Below are positions 41,343 to 51,188 of a stretch of DNA of 64,000 nucleotides, piece after piece. Below the pieces are notes generated by a model. The model had not been told where the DNA came from. It saw nothing but the letters and a program-made list of their open reading frames with translations, and did no database searches. A program made the translations under genes and the position numbers. Each line of letters opens with the position of its first letter. Position 1 is the first letter of the stretch. Source of the stretch: Thalassospira profundimaris WP0211 (lineage in GTDB: Bacteria > Pseudomonadota > Alphaproteobacteria > Rhodospirillales > Thalassospiraceae); NCBI RefSeq assembly GCF_000300275.1, contig NZ_AMRN01000012.1:62001-126000 (forward strand). The letters are read 5' to 3'.

Positions 41343-42683
41343 TCAGTCGGTGGTTTTTGCCCCGAACTGCTTGTTGAATTGCAGCACCAGCAGGGTGACA
41401 ACCGCGCCCGAAAGCAGGTAGGCACCAACACCGGGCAGACCAAACTTGTCGCACAGATAAAGCGCGATCAGTGGTGCAAAACCAGCCCCCAGCAACCATG
41501 CAAGGTCGGATGTCAGGGCCGATCCGGTGTAGCGATATTCACGTTTGAAGTTGGATGCCAGTGTACCGGCCGCCTGACCAAAGCACAGGCCAAGAACCGC
41601 AAAGCCACCCAGAACAATCATGCCTTCATTGATGATGTTATAGGTGTAAAGCAGAGGGGTCAGGATCGCACCAAGCAGGATGATGCCCGCACTGTATCCC
41701 AGCAACCGGCGCCGGCCGAGCTGATCGGCAATAAAGCCCGATGCAACGATGCCAAAGGCACAGAGCACCGCGCCAACACCCTGGGTCAGCAGGAACTGCC
41801 CCGGATTGCCGTTGGCATAAAGATAAACCCAGCTGAGCGCAAAGACAGTGACCAGATGGAACAGGGCATAGCTGACCATTGGGACCAGCGCACCCAGCAC
41901 AACGGTACGACCGTTATGTTTGAGTGTGTCGATGACACGCGCAGCTTCGAGCTCGTTCTTTTCAAGCAGATGGCCGAATTCCGAGGTGGCCACCAGACGC
42001 AGGCGGGCAAACAGCGCAACAACGTTGATTGCAAAGGCAACGAAGAACGCATAGCGCCAGCCAAAGGCCAGGAAGTCATCAGGATGAAGGGTCAATAGCA
42101 GGAAGGCAAACAGCGAAGATGCCAGCATGAAGCCAAGCGGTGCGCCCAACTGCGGGATCATCGCGTACCAACCCTTGCGGTTGTCCGGTGCGTTAAGGGC
42201 CAACAAGGACGCAAGACCATCCCATGCGCCACCCCATGCAAGACCTTGCAGGAAGCGGAAGGCACACAGAAGGTAAATCGCAACCACGCCTGCCGAGGCA
42301 AAGCTTGGCAAAAAGGCCATTGCGGCGGTGGACCCGCCAAGCAGGAACATGGCAATCGTCAGTTTGACGCCGCGACCATGCTGACGGTCAACGGTCATAA
42401 AGACAAGCGACCCGACAGGGCGTGCGATAAAGGCCAGAGAGAATATGGCAAAGGAATACATGGTGCCCATCAGTGCGGTTTCACCGGGAAACAGCAATTG
42501 CGGGAAGACCAGTACCGATGCGATGCAATAAACGAAGAAGTCGAAGAATTCAGATGTCCGGCCGATGATCACGCCAAGCGCGATTTGTCCCGGATCGTTG
42601 GTGGCGTCGGCATTGTGATGCCGCGCATCGCGTTCCAAACCCGAAGAGGTGGCGGTCGCGTAGTGTTCTGTTGTTTGGGTCAC
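41343..42683 (-). CDS. MFS transporter, metabolite:H+ symporter (MHS) family
   Basis: 446 residues, twelve membrane helices. GRTSEFFDFFVYCIASVLVFPQLLFP is the MHS opening, and RFLQGLAWGGAWDGLASLLALNAP is the loop after helix 4 that marks the family. MHS proteins import organic acids, betaines or similar solutes by proton symport. A GTG start with GGGAGA five bases upstream. Substrate not identifiable. Confidence 0.9.
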   Translation of the reverse strand: MTQTTEHYATATSSGLERDARHHNADATNDPGQIALGVIIGRTSEFFDFFVYCIASVLVFPQLLFPGETALMGTMYSFAIFSLAFIARPVGSLVFMTVDRQHGRGVKLTIAMFLLGGSTAAMAFLPSFASAGVVAIYLLCAFRFLQGLAWGGAWDGLASLLALNAPDNRKGWYAMIPQLGAPLGFMLASSLFAFLLLTLHPDDFLAFGWRYAFFVAFAINVVALFARLRLVATSEFGHLLEKNELEAARVIDTLKHNGRTVVLGALVPMVSYALFHLVTVFALSWVYLYANGNPGQFLLTQGVGAVLCAFGIVASGFIADQLGRRRLLGYSAGIILLGAILTPLLYTYNIINEGMIVLGGFAVLGLCFGQAAGTLASNFKREYRYTGSALTSDLAWLLGAGFAPLIALYLCDKFGLPGVGAYLLSGAVVTLLVLQFNKQFGAKTTD

Positions 42684-43123
42684 GCCGTTCTCCCTTATTC
42701 ACTGGTCGGGCCTTTTGGCCCTAACTGCTTTTGATTGGATCACAAATCCGGCTCGAAGGACGATACGACTTTGGATCGAGTCTAAGTATAGACATGTGAA
42801 TTGCAAACGTCAGTGTCAATTATTGTGATGCACCGCACAACGCGCGGTTTACATCCGAATGATAATTGTCATTACGACCCTGCTATGCGCCGCGGGTAGC
42901 TTGACATTGCTGCAACGCAGCTATAGCAATTCCCGCGAATTTCCGATTTGGCATTTTTTTGAAAAAAAATTGCTTTCTTTGTGCCCTTTCCGTGGATGTC
43001 TGGAATTATAATTCCTATATGCGTTTGCGGCAGGGTACGACGCGTGGCGATCTTTGGTGGGTCGCTATGCGGCTCGCAGGCATATGGTTGTCTGTGAGAA
43101 CATCTTCCAGTGACTGAGGAAGT
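42684..43123. promoter_or_regulatory. Promoter region of the cytochrome bo3 operon
   Basis: 440 bases without a gene. Possible elements: AATGATAATTGTCATT at 42858-42873, an imperfect Fur-like palindrome; and TTGACA at 42901-42906 with TAGCAA 17 bases on, overlapping a small GCTGC-AAC-GCAGC hairpin. Both are weak calls. The region just before cyoA shows no strong ribosome site other than GAGGAAG. Confidence 0.4.
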
Positions 43124-44263
43124 ATGAAGCGCATGCTTTCAAAACTTGTACGTGGCGTCGCATTGACCTCAATGTTCTCGCTTCTGGCCGGTTGCAACCT
43201 TGTTGTGATCGATCCGTCGGGCGATATTGCCTCTCAGCAGGCCGACCTTATTATCGTATCAACCATCCTGATGCTGCTGATCATTGTTCCGGTCATGGCA
43301 TTGACGGTCTTCTTTGCCTGGAAATACCGGCAGGGAAACAAGGATGCGGAATACGATCCCGAATGGCATCATTCCACCAAATTGGAAGTTGTCATCTGGT
43401 CTGCCCCGCTGGTGATCATTATTGCCCTTGGCGCGATTACGTGGGTTACGACCCATACGCTTGATCCGTATCGTCCGCTCGACCGTATTGATGCTGAACG
43501 TCCACTGCCAAAAGATCATGAGCCGATGGTGATTGAAGTCGTTTCTCTCGATTGGAAATGGCTGTTCCTGTATCCGGAACAGGGCATTGCGACTGTCAAC
43601 GAACTCGCAGCTCCGGTCGATACGCCAATCCAGTTCAAAATCACCTCTTCGGGAATCATGAACTCGTTCTTCATTCCGGCTCTTGCGGGCCAGATTTATT
43701 CGATGGCGGGGATGGAAACAAAACTCCATGCCGTAATCAATGAAGAAGGTGTTTTTGACGGGTTCTCGGGGAACTACAGCGGTGAGGGGTTCTCTCATAT
43801 GCGCTTTAAGTTCCACGGGCTGAGCCAAGACGGGTTTGATGCCTGGGTCGATAATGTGAAGGCCGATGAAAACCTTTTGGGGCGTTCGCAATATCTTGAG
43901 CTTGAAAAACCCAGCATCAAGGAACCGGTTCGGTACTTCAGCTCGGTAGATCCGGAACTTTACAACGCGATCCTCAACATGTGCGTTGACCAGTCGAAAA
44001 TGTGCATGAACGAGATGATGCATATTGACGAAAATGGTGGCGGCGGTCTGGCCGGTATCAATAACGTCATGTCCTTGACCTATGACGTGCCGCAGATGCG
44101 TGGCAGTCAGCCATTGCCCGAAAGCAAGTCCTACGTTGCGACGCTTTGCACTGCACCGGAAGGTGGCTTGGCTGGTGAACTTGCGAACCTGCCGTTGTTT
44201 GACAATGAACAGGTCTCGCGTGCCATGAGTGTTGCGCCGTCAGGTGTTTCAACAGGGTTCTGA
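43124..44263 (+). CDS. cyoA: Cytochrome bo3 ubiquinol oxidase subunit II
   Basis: 379 residues. Lipoprotein signal with lipobox SLLAGC, two membrane helices (about 42-65 and 88-110), and a periplasmic cupredoxin-like domain (SLDWKWLFLYPEQGIATVNE, ITSSGIMNSFFIPALAGQIYSMAGM). CuA ligands are absent, as expected for a quinol oxidase. An extended C-terminal region contains several cysteines. First gene of cyoABCD. Confidence 0.95.
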   Translation: MKRMLSKLVRGVALTSMFSLLAGCNLVVIDPSGDIASQQADLIIVSTILMLLIIVPVMALTVFFAWKYRQGNKDAEYDPEWHHSTKLEVVIWSAPLVIIIALGAITWVTTHTLDPYRPLDRIDAERPLPKDHEPMVIEVVSLDWKWLFLYPEQGIATVNELAAPVDTPIQFKITSSGIMNSFFIPALAGQIYSMAGMETKLHAVINEEGVFDGFSGNYSGEGFSHMRFKFHGLSQDGFDAWVDNVKADENLLGRSQYLELEKPSIKEPVRYFSSVDPELYNAILNMCVDQSKMCMNEMMHIDENGGGGLAGINNVMSLTYDVPQMRGSQPLPESKSYVATLCTAPEGGLAGELANLPLFDNEQVSRAMSVAPSGVSTGF

Positions 44264-44352
44264 AGCAGTGCCGGTTGGTAAAAGCCAACCGGCCCTTCGC
44301 AGTTTTGGCATCGGCTACGATGCCTGTCTGCATTTGAAAGAAGAGTAATCCG

Positions 44353-46362
44353 ATGTTCTCTAATCCGGACCTTTTACATTTTATATTTGGCCGGCTGTCA
44401 CTTGATTCACTTCCGTTCCATGAACCGATCCTTGTGGTGACGTTTGCGGCGGTGGTTCTGGGCGGTATCGCTGTTGTCGGCGGTATCACCTATTTCCGCC
44501 TCTGGGGATATCTCTGGAACGAGTGGATCACGTCGATTGACCACAAAAAAATCGGCATTATGTACATCATATTGGCGCTTGTCATGCTTTTGCGTGGTTT
44601 CTCCGATGCGCTTATGATGCGTGCCCAGCAGGCGATGGCTTTTGGCGGCTCGGAAGGTTTCCTTCCCCCTGATCATTACGATCAGATATTCACCGCCCAC
44701 GGCGTAATCATGATCTTCTTCGTGGCCATGCCGCTGGTGACGGGGCTTATGAACTTTGTCGTGCCGCTACAAATCGGCGCGCGTGACGTTGCGTTCCCGT
44801 TCCTGAATAATTTCAGCTTCTGGATGACCACCTGTGGTGCCGCGCTGATCATGGTGTCGCTGTTTGTCGGTGAGTTCGCGAAAACCGGCTGGCTGGCCTA
44901 TCCGCCGCTGTCTGACATTGTCTACAGTCCGGGGGTCGGGGTCGATTATTATATCTGGGCCTTGCAGATTGCCGGTGTCGGGACGTTGCTGTCGGGGGTC
45001 AATCTGGTTGTGACCATCGTCAAAATGCGCGCACCGGGCATGTCCATGATGAAAATGCCGGTCTTTACCTGGACCGCGCTTTGCACCAACGTTCTGATCG
45101 TGGCTGCGTTCCCGGTTCTGACCGCTGTTCTGGTTCTGCTTGGTCTTGACCGCTATGCGGACACCAACTTCTTCACCAACGATCTTGGCGGTAACGCCAT
45201 GATGTATATCAACCTGATCTGGATTTGGGGGCACCCGGAGGTGTACATCCTGATCCTGCCAGCGTTTGGTGTGTTTTCCGAAGTTGTGTCGACCTTCTGC
45301 CGCAAGCGTCTGTTTGGTTATAGCTCGATGGTTTATGCCACCGTGGTTATTACCATCCTGTCCTATATCGTGTGGCTGCACCACTTCTTCACCATGGGGT
45401 CCGGGGCAAGTGTGAATGCCTTCTTTGGCATTACCACCATGATCATCTCGATCCCGACCGGTGCGAAAGTCTTCAACTGGATGTTCACGATGTATAAGGG
45501 CCGCATCAGTTTTGATGTTCCGATGCTGTGGACCATCGGCTTTATGCTGACCTTTGTGATCGGGGGCATGACGGGTGTTATGCTTGCGGTTCCGCCGGCT
45601 GACTTTGTGTTGCATAACAGCCTGTTCCTGATTGCGCATTTCCATAACGTGATTATCGGTGGTGTGGTGTTCGGGATGTTTGCCGGTATCGTTTACTGGT
45701 TCCCCAAGGCATTTGGCTTCAAGCTTGATCCGTTCTGGGGCAAAATGTCCTTCTGGCTCTGGCTTGTCGGGTTCTATTTCGCCTTCATGCCGCTTTATGT
45801 TCTTGGTCTGATGGGGATTACCCGCCGCATGAGCCAATTTGACGATCCGTCGCTTCAGATCTGGTTCGTGATTGCCGCCTTTGGTGCGCTTCTGATTGCC
45901 GGTGGTATCGGTTCGTTCATTCTGTCGATCGTTGTTGCGGTGATCAAACGTGACAAGCTTCGTGATGAAACCGGTGACCCATGGGGGGATGGTCGTACGC
46001 TGGAATGGTCGACTTCGTCGCCGCCCCCAGCCTACAACTTTGCCTTTACCCCGGTTGTCCATGATCTTGATGCATGGGCCGACATGAAGAAACGTGGTTA
46101 TGTCCGTCCGACGGAAGGCTTCCTGGATATCCATATGCCGAAAAATACCGGCGCTGGCTTTATCCTTGCTGCGATCTCGCTCGTTCTTGGCTTTGCACTT
46201 GTCTGGCACATCTGGTGGCTTGTTGCGGCAAGCTTCATCGTGCTGATCGTCGGTGCAATTGCCCATACCTTCAACTATGACCGCGATTATCACATCCCGG
46301 CATCTGAAGTCGTGGAAACCGAAGACGAACGTACTGCCCTTCTGGCAAAACAGCAGGCGTAA
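44353..46362 (+). CDS. cyoB: Cytochrome bo3 ubiquinol oxidase subunit I
   Basis: 669 residues, about fifteen helices. Heme and CuB ligands are visible: HGVIM, the His-Tyr pair in [18 protein letters not shown], and HFHNVIIGG. It reduces O2 to water with electrons from ubiquinol and pumps protons. The gene follows cyoA after 89 bases and is close to cyoC. Confidence 0.97.
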   Translation: MFSNPDLLHFIFGRLSLDSLPFHEPILVVTFAAVVLGGIAVVGGITYFRLWGYLWNEWITSIDHKKIGIMYIILALVMLLRGFSDALMMRAQQAMAFGGSEGFLPPDHYDQIFTAHGVIMIFFVAMPLVTGLMNFVVPLQIGARDVAFPFLNNFSFWMTTCGAALIMVSLFVGEFAKTGWLAYPPLSDIVYSPGVGVDYYIWALQIAGVGTLLSGVNLVVTIVKMRAPGMSMMKMPVFTWTALCTNVLIVAAFPVLTAVLVLLGLDRYADTNFFTNDLGGNAMMYINLIWIWGHPEVYILILPAFGVFSEVVSTFCRKRLFGYSSMVYATVVITILSYIVWLHHFFTMGSGASVNAFFGITTMIISIPTGAKVFNWMFTMYKGRISFDVPMLWTIGFMLTFVIGGMTGVMLAVPPADFVLHNSLFLIAHFHNVIIGGVVFGMFAGIVYWFPKAFGFKLDPFWGKMSFWLWLVGFYFAFMPLYVLGLMGITRRMSQFDDPSLQIWFVIAAFGALLIAGGIGSFILSIVVAVIKRDKLRDETGDPWGDGRTLEWSTSSPPPAYNFAFTPVVHDLDAWADMKKRGYVRPTEGFLDIHMPKNTGAGFILAAISLVLGFALVWHIWWLVAASFIVLIVGAIAHTFNYDRDYHIPASEVVETEDERTALLAKQQA

Positions 46363-46372
46363 GGGAATGACA

Positions 46373-46993
46373 ATGGCGAATAACACTGCCGCACAGACCG
46401 AAATGCCGGTCTTTTACCTGAAAGAAGAGCATCACCCGGAAACCGGGACGATGCTTGGCTTCTGGATCTATCTGATGAGCGATTGCCTCATCTTTGGGAT
46501 TCTGTTTGCAACCTATGCCGTTATTGGCCAGAACTATGCCGCAGGTCCTTCGCCTGCTGATCTGTTTGATCTCGAACTGGTAGCGATCAACACGTCGATG
46601 TTGCTGTTTTCCTCGATCACCTATGGCTTTGCCATGCTGGCGATGGAAAAGGGCAGCATCAAGGGAACGCAGATTTGGCTGGCGATTACCGGCCTGTTTG
46701 GCGTCGCGTTCGTGGGGCTGGAAATCTATGAGTTCCATCACCTCTGGAGCCTGGGGGCGACCCCGATGCGCAGTGGTTTCCTCTCGGCGTTCTACACGCT
46801 GGTGGCGACCCACGGTTTGCATGTGACCTTTGGCATCATCTGGCTTGTGACCCTGATGGTTCAGGTCGCCCAGCGTGGCCTGATCGTTGAGAACAAGCGC
46901 CGTCTGATGTGCCTGTCGATGTTCTGGCACTTCCTTGACGTGATCTGGATCGGTGTCTTCTCCGTTGTTTACCTGCTGGGAGTTCTGGGATGA
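46373..46993 (+). CDS. cyoC: Cytochrome bo3 ubiquinol oxidase subunit III
   Basis: 206 residues with five helices ([42 protein letters not shown]). The start at 46373 has AAGGG seven bases before it; 46367 is an alternative ATG. It stabilises subunit I and overlaps cyoD by 4 bases. Confidence 0.95.
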   Translation: MANNTAAQTEMPVFYLKEEHHPETGTMLGFWIYLMSDCLIFGILFATYAVIGQNYAAGPSPADLFDLELVAINTSMLLFSSITYGFAMLAMEKGSIKGTQIWLAITGLFGVAFVGLEIYEFHHLWSLGATPMRSGFLSAFYTLVATHGLHVTFGIIWLVTLMVQVAQRGLIVENKRRLMCLSMFWHFLDVIWIGVFSVVYLLGVLG

Positions 46994-47370
46994 GCGCACA
47001 TTCACACGCACATGATGACCATCATGATGGCGGGGCGTCGCATGGCACCTATAAAAGCTATGTGATCGGGTTCGTTCTGTCGGTCATTCTGACCGCGATC
47101 CCGTTCTGGCTTGTCATGGACGGTGTTCTGGACAGCAAGGTTGCAACCGCCCTTTGGGTGATGGGACTTGGTGTGATTCAGATCATTGTTCACATGGTCT
47201 ATTTCCTGCACATGAACACCAAATCCGAAGGTGGCTGGAACTTCCTGGCGCTGATCTTCACCATCGTGATCGTGGCGATTGCCATCGCCGGGTCGCTGTG
47301 GGTAATGTATCACCTTAACACCAACATGATGCCGCAGATGGATCACGACATGATCCCGAGCTTCGGCTAG
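46990..47370 (+). CDS. cyoD: Cytochrome bo3 ubiquinol oxidase subunit IV
   Basis: 126 residues with a His-rich N-terminus ([12 protein letters not shown]) and three membrane helices ([27 protein letters not shown]). It assists binding of the copper centre in subunit I. A terminator follows. No cyoE (heme O synthase) is in this operon. Confidence 0.95.
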   Translation: MSAHSHAHDDHHDGGASHGTYKSYVIGFVLSVILTAIPFWLVMDGVLDSKVATALWVMGLGVIQIIVHMVYFLHMNTKSEGGWNFLALIFTIVIVAIAIAGSLWVMYHLNTNMMPQMDHDMIPSFG

Positions 47371-47386
47371 GGACTGCTTGATATGT

Positions 47387-47426
47387 AAAGGGGGCGCGAT
47401 ACCTTTAGGGGGATCGCGCCCTTTTT
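47387..47426 (+). terminator. Terminator between cyoD and the SURF1 gene
   Basis: GGGCGCGAT and ATCGCGCCC pair around a 12-base loop, followed by TTTTTG. SURF1 expression must therefore rely on read-through or its own promoter. Confidence 0.85.
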
Positions 47427-47459
47427 GTTTCACCAGATTGCCTTTTGAAAGAACCCGGC

Positions 47460-48239
47460 ATGTCCGACACACCCGTTTCCCTTCCTGTAACAGAAAGCCC
47501 AAAAAAGGGCCCCTCCATGACAACCCGAATTGTTGTCCTGATGCTGGCCGCTATCCTGTTTTCCGGGTTCTGTGCTCTTGGATATTGGCAGGTCGAACGT
47601 CGGGCCTGGAAGCTTGATCTGATCGAACGGGTTGATGCGCGCGTGCATGGCGATGCGGTTGCCGCACCCACGCGTGATGACTGGGAAAATGTAACCCGCG
47701 CACGCGATGAATATCGCAAGGTCAGTGTGACGGGCACCTATCGCAACGATCTTGAAACGCAGGTCTATACTGCCACTGATTACGGGGCAGGATATTGGGT
47801 TCTGACACCGCTGATGCGGGATGACGGCACGATTGTCATGATCAACCGCGGCTTTGTTCCAACCGAAAAGCGTGCCCCGGATACGCGGGCTGAAGGCATG
47901 GTCGAAGGCGAAGTTACTGTCACCGGCCTGCTTCGCATCAACGAACCGGTCGGGACATTCATCCGTGATAACGTGCCGTCTGAGGAACGCTGGTATTCGC
48001 GCGATGTAAAGGCGATCGCGACCAAGCGGGGACTGGATGCAACCAACGTCGCGCCATATTTCGTTGACGGTGATGGGGCAGAAAACCCGGCCAAGCTGCC
48101 ACTGGGTGGCCTGACCAAAATTCGCTTCCCCAATAACCATCTTACCTATGCGCTGACATGGTTTGGATTGGCATTGCTGACACTTGTGGCGGCGTGGATT
48201 GTACTACGCCCGCGCAAGAGATCAGATAGCGACGATTGA
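47460..48239 (+). CDS. SURF1 family oxidase assembly protein
   Basis: 259 residues. One helix near each end (VVLMLAAILFSGFCALGYWQ and LTYALTWFGLALLTLVAAWI) with a periplasmic domain between, containing GYWQVERRAWKLDLIERVDAR and the NNHLTYALTWFGLA tail of SURF1. It helps heme insertion into subunit I. Placement after cyoABCD fits the quinol-oxidase type (Surf1q) known from Paracoccus. Convergent with the next gene. Confidence 0.9.
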   Translation: MSDTPVSLPVTESPKKGPSMTTRIVVLMLAAILFSGFCALGYWQVERRAWKLDLIERVDARVHGDAVAAPTRDDWENVTRARDEYRKVSVTGTYRNDLETQVYTATDYGAGYWVLTPLMRDDGTIVMINRGFVPTEKRAPDTRAEGMVEGEVTVTGLLRINEPVGTFIRDNVPSEERWYSRDVKAIATKRGLDATNVAPYFVDGDGAENPAKLPLGGLTKIRFPNNHLTYALTWFGLALLTLVAAWIVLRPRKRSDSDD

Positions 48240-48247
48240 TCCGCTAA

Positions 48248-49501
48248 TTATTCCAAGGTCGACTGATCGGGCCATGGAATGTCCTTGCGCATGGTCGCGC
48301 CGCTCCAGTTGATGATGTTGGGCGTACGTTTGCCGGCATAATGGGCCTTAAGCACCGCATTCAGGTTGGGCGGGCGATACAGAACGCGTTCAAGCGACCC
48401 TTCGTGCGAATTGTCATGCAAAACGCCGGTCGAGATATTCCAACGTTCCAGTGCGCTGACATGGATGGCCTCATTGATCGTCTCAAGCCCTTCGGGGATG
48501 ATGTTCCGCCGATCAAAGTTCGGACATTTGATGCGCAGTTTGTCCCAGAAGTTTCTGGTTTCCGGTGCAATCTGTTCGATCAGGCGCTGATAGGGATAAA
48601 GACGGGAGTCCGCATACATCATGGTGCGGCTTTCATACCCCCGCCCGTCGACTGACGGGGCCAGTTTGGTCTTAAGGTGCGACTCATCAAGCTTGAGCTT
48701 GGTGTGTTTCTTGACCCGCTTGATCATCCAGTCGAGCGTGATGTCAGATAGCCTGCAATCATCGTAAGACCCGCCAACATTGCTGTGCACGCCGGGAAAC
48801 CAGACTTGTTCGACAATCTGTTTGTCCGGCAATTTGGTGCCCTTTTCCTTGACCCACAGCGTTGGGGAAAAGGCGCTGCGTTTCTCGTCAATCGCCATTG
48901 CATGCAGGGCAACCCGAACGTGCCCGCCAAGCTCCACGTCATGAAAATGATACTTGGCGGGGATCAGGCGGCGTCCAAGGTCGCCCGGAATGCCAAGCGA
49001 CCCGACTGTGTCCCAAACGCCGACGCATTCAATTGGCACATCCGGTTGGGTTTCGATATCAAGGGTCGAAATTTTGGTACGTTTTGCCTCTGGCGATAAA
49101 TCGGAGCTGGCAATTTTCGCGATATCGGTCTGAAGTGGATGGCCGAGATAGGGTGGTTTTAAAAGACCACAGAGCCCGATCAATCCCGCCAGACTGCGCG
49201 CGGTAAAGGCGCCACGCGAAAATCCAAAGATAAAGATCTCGTCGCCAGGTTGATAGTTGTTGCCAAGGAAGCGATAGCCATCAACGACGTTTTCAAGCAA
49301 CCCGTTTCCAAACGCACCACCGCGAATTTTATCGATCACATCGCCAGTCCCGACCCCGCGATCATAAAACACGATCTGCGAAACATCCTTGTCGCTGCTC
49401 GGCACCGCACGCAGAAGTTTGACGACGTTGGTCGGTTCGGGTGTGTTGGCGGGCTCCTGCCAGGTGCCGTCGAAAAATACAATCAGTCTGCGTTTGGTCA
49501 T
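48248..49501 (-). CDS. DUF2235 alpha/beta hydrolase
   Basis: 417 residues. RRLIVFFDGTWQEPANTPEPTNV opens the DUF2235 domain, and IFGFSRGAFTARSLAG is the serine nucleophile elbow, followed by GVWDTVGSLGIP and WFPGVHSNVGGSY with the likely Asp and His. DUF2235 includes Tle1-type phospholipase effectors of type VI secretion as well as free-standing proteins. No T6SS gene is near, so a housekeeping lipase or esterase is more likely. Start at 49501 has GGGGA six bases before. Confidence 0.85.
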   Translation of the reverse strand: MTKRRLIVFFDGTWQEPANTPEPTNVVKLLRAVPSSDKDVSQIVFYDRGVGTGDVIDKIRGGAFGNGLLENVVDGYRFLGNNYQPGDEIFIFGFSRGAFTARSLAGLIGLCGLLKPPYLGHPLQTDIAKIASSDLSPEAKRTKISTLDIETQPDVPIECVGVWDTVGSLGIPGDLGRRLIPAKYHFHDVELGGHVRVALHAMAIDEKRSAFSPTLWVKEKGTKLPDKQIVEQVWFPGVHSNVGGSYDDCRLSDITLDWMIKRVKKHTKLKLDESHLKTKLAPSVDGRGYESRTMMYADSRLYPYQRLIEQIAPETRNFWDKLRIKCPNFDRRNIIPEGLETINEAIHVSALERWNISTGVLHDNSHEGSLERVLYRPPNLNAVLKAHYAGKRTPNIINWSGATMRKDIPWPDQSTLE

Positions 49502-49659
49502 GTGAAGTCCCCTGTGTGATGTGATGCCGGGCGACCTTCTTTGGATCATCTTGTGTGTCACTATACAACTCAAGGGTGATTTTATTAAGGAATATTAAAT
49601 ATAATAAAATGCTGTTGATGTGATGTGATGTGGTGGTCGTCTCGATGACCGACATCCTG

Positions 49660-49677
49660 CTGACATACAGCTGTCAG
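49660..49677. promoter_or_regulatory. CTGACA-N6-TGTCAG palindrome upstream of the third GST
   Basis: The half sites are perfect and the spacer is TACAGC. It lies about 100 bases before the GST start at 49776. Two more sites of this form are at 54050-54066 and 61272-61295, the last at a WYL-domain regulator gene that may bind all three. Confidence 0.5.
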
Positions 49678-49775
49678 GAACCTGTCTGTCGTGTGGTTTA
49701 CATTGTTGGGAAACAAGGGGAAATTGCCGCCGGATTTCAAACATAATCACACGCGCAAACGCAGGAGCCTTAAGA

Positions 49776-50414
49776 ATGCCATCACAGCGGAACTTGACCT
49801 TTTATCACGCGGTACCATCACGCAGCGGTACCGTACATTGGATGTTGCAGGAACTGCGCATTCCGTTTGATGTCAAACTTGTCGACATCCGGGGTGGCGA
49901 AGGGCAAACGCCGGAATTCCTGGCCCTCAATCCGCTTGGCAAGGTGCCAACCATTGTGCATGGCGACACGGTCGTAACCGAGGCTGCCGCCATTTGCTGC
50001 TATCTGGCCGATCTGTATCCCGAGGCAGGCCTGGCCCCGGCACTGGATGATCCGAAACGCGGTGAATATCTGCGCTGGTTGTTCTTTTCACCGTCCACCA
50101 TCGAGCCGGCCATGATCGACCGCGTGCGCCAGTACAAGGCAGAAGACAGCAGCCAGAATTCCTATCGCGATTGGGAAACGCTGGTGCCCATTCTGGTCGA
50201 TTTTGTTGGCAAGGCCGACCCGTGGCTGATGGGGAAGAACTTCACCACTGTTGATGTGGTGTTTGGTTCGACCATTCGGTTTGGCTGCATGTTCGGCATT
50301 CTGCCGAAGTATCCGGAATTCGAGGCCTACATCGCCCGGATTGATGCCCGCCCAGCCTATCAGCGTGCACAGGAACTGGATGCACCGCATTTTGCCGCTG
50401 CAATGGCGGGTTGA
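49776..50414 (+). CDS. Glutathione S-transferase
   Basis: 212 residues. N-domain YHAVPSRSGTVHWMLQELRIPFDVKLVD, GKVPTIVHGDTVVTEAAAICCYLADLYPEAGL; C-domain with DPWLMGKNFTTVDVVFGSTIRFGCMFG. Differs clearly from the YfcG-like pair at 40 kb. GGAG stands upstream of the ATG. A strong hairpin separates it from the convergent peroxiredoxin gene. Confidence 0.92.
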   Translation: MPSQRNLTFYHAVPSRSGTVHWMLQELRIPFDVKLVDIRGGEGQTPEFLALNPLGKVPTIVHGDTVVTEAAAICCYLADLYPEAGLAPALDDPKRGEYLRWLFFSPSTIEPAMIDRVRQYKAEDSSQNSYRDWETLVPILVDFVGKADPWLMGKNFTTVDVVFGSTIRFGCMFGILPKYPEFEAYIARIDARPAYQRAQELDAPHFAAAMAG

Positions 50415-50442
50415 TCGTACCGATCCAATTGTATGAAGAATA

Positions 50443-50478
50443 AAAGGGCCGGTTCCTGCGCTTTGGAACCGGCCCTTT
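50443..50478. terminator. Bidirectional terminator between GST and peroxiredoxin genes
   Basis: AAAGGGCCGGTTCC and GGAACCGGCCCTTT form a perfect 14-bp stem with an 8-base loop, with T-rich sequence on both exits. Confidence 0.88.
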
Positions 50479-50506
50479 GGCATTTTATCGGCTTTCAGTC
50501 GTGGGT

Positions 50507-51064
50507 TTAGGGATTGGTATGATCAATCACTTCGCCGCGTGCCGGATAGTTTTTGGCAATCACGAAATCAAGCGCGCCAAGGATCTGATCGAACGCCGGG
50601 CGGGCAAACGGCATGGTCTGAACAGTCCCGAAATAAAGCGTGCCATCCGGACGCACCAAAAACAGTCCAGGTTCCGAGAAAACGGCAGGTTCTTCATAAC
50701 CGCTTGAGGTCACACCGTTCGAGGTCGAGATATAAAGACCCCATTCACGCGCGTTATCAAGATCAAGGCCATAGCCAAGATCAATATTCTCAAGCTCCCA
50801 CTTCGCCTTGGCTTCAGTCGCGCGATCTTCGCCATCGGACGAAACAACAACGACGTTCACGCCGCGCTTGGCAAAGTCTGCAAGCTTGGTATCGAGGTCC
50901 TTGAGGTACTTGCCACAGATCGGGCAATGCAGGCCGCGATAGAAAACGACCATGGTGAAGTTTTCCGGGCTTTGGTCAGCAAGCGACCATGTGCCGCCAC
51001 CGACAAGCGGGACGGACAGGGATGGCACCTTTTGGCGCGGCATCAGCGGGGTAATTGCAGACAT
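50507..51064 (-). CDS. Peroxiredoxin-like (AhpC/TSA) protein
   Basis: 185 residues. VVFYRGLHCPICGKYLKDLDTKLADF carries a CPIC motif where AhpC/TSA proteins have their active cysteine; WSLADQSPENFTMV precedes it. The CxxC rather than a single peroxidatic cysteine suggests a thioredoxin-like reductase activity. A TetR-type operator candidate lies 45 bases upstream, and the cognate regulator is encoded two genes away. Confidence 0.88.
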   Translation of the reverse strand: MSAITPLMPRQKVPSLSVPLVGGGTWSLADQSPENFTMVVFYRGLHCPICGKYLKDLDTKLADFAKRGVNVVVVSSDGEDRATEAKAKWELENIDLGYGLDLDNAREWGLYISTSNGVTSSGYEEPAVFSEPGLFLVRPDGTLYFGTVQTMPFARPAFDQILGALDFVIAKNYPARGEVIDHTNP

Positions 51065-51108
51065 TTCGTTCCTCGTGACTTGGGTCAGGTTTAATTGAGA
51101 TCAATTAT

Positions 51109-51122
51109 GGAACGATCATTCT
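51109..51122. promoter_or_regulatory. TetR-type operator candidate upstream of the peroxiredoxin gene
   Basis: GGAACGATCATTCT shares AACGATCATTC with the site between the GST pair at 40497-40510, and TGGAACGA-N3-TTCT-N-TAA with the site in front of the TetR gene at 52534. It lies just upstream of the peroxiredoxin start in transcription order. Confidence 0.55.
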
Positions 51123-51167
51123 ATAAATCAACAACAAAGAACCGCCATCACCGAACCGTGATGGCGG
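51122..51167 (-). terminator. Terminator after the methyltransferase gene
   Basis: CCGCCATCAC and GTGATGGCGG pair around a 6-base loop. On the minus strand the sequence after it is rich in T (TCTTTGTTGTTGATTT). Confidence 0.75.
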
Positions 51168-51188
51168 ATGTTATCTCGGGAAGTGTTG

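Noticed and set aside
42858..42873. Fur box before the MHS and cyo genes
   Set aside because: AATGATAATTGTCATT is palindromic in the arms but too short and mismatched compared with the 19-base Fur consensus; recorded only as a weak element within the promoter region.
44767..46386. A 539-codon open frame on the minus strand opposite cyoB
   Set aside because: It is the shadow of a strongly coding gene; its protein is rich in His, Arg and Asp without domain features, and cyoB carries every expected metal ligand.
48248..49501. Type VI secretion phospholipase effector
   Set aside because: DUF2235 occurs in Tle1 effectors, but there is no VgrG, PAAR, immunity or T6SS gene nearby.
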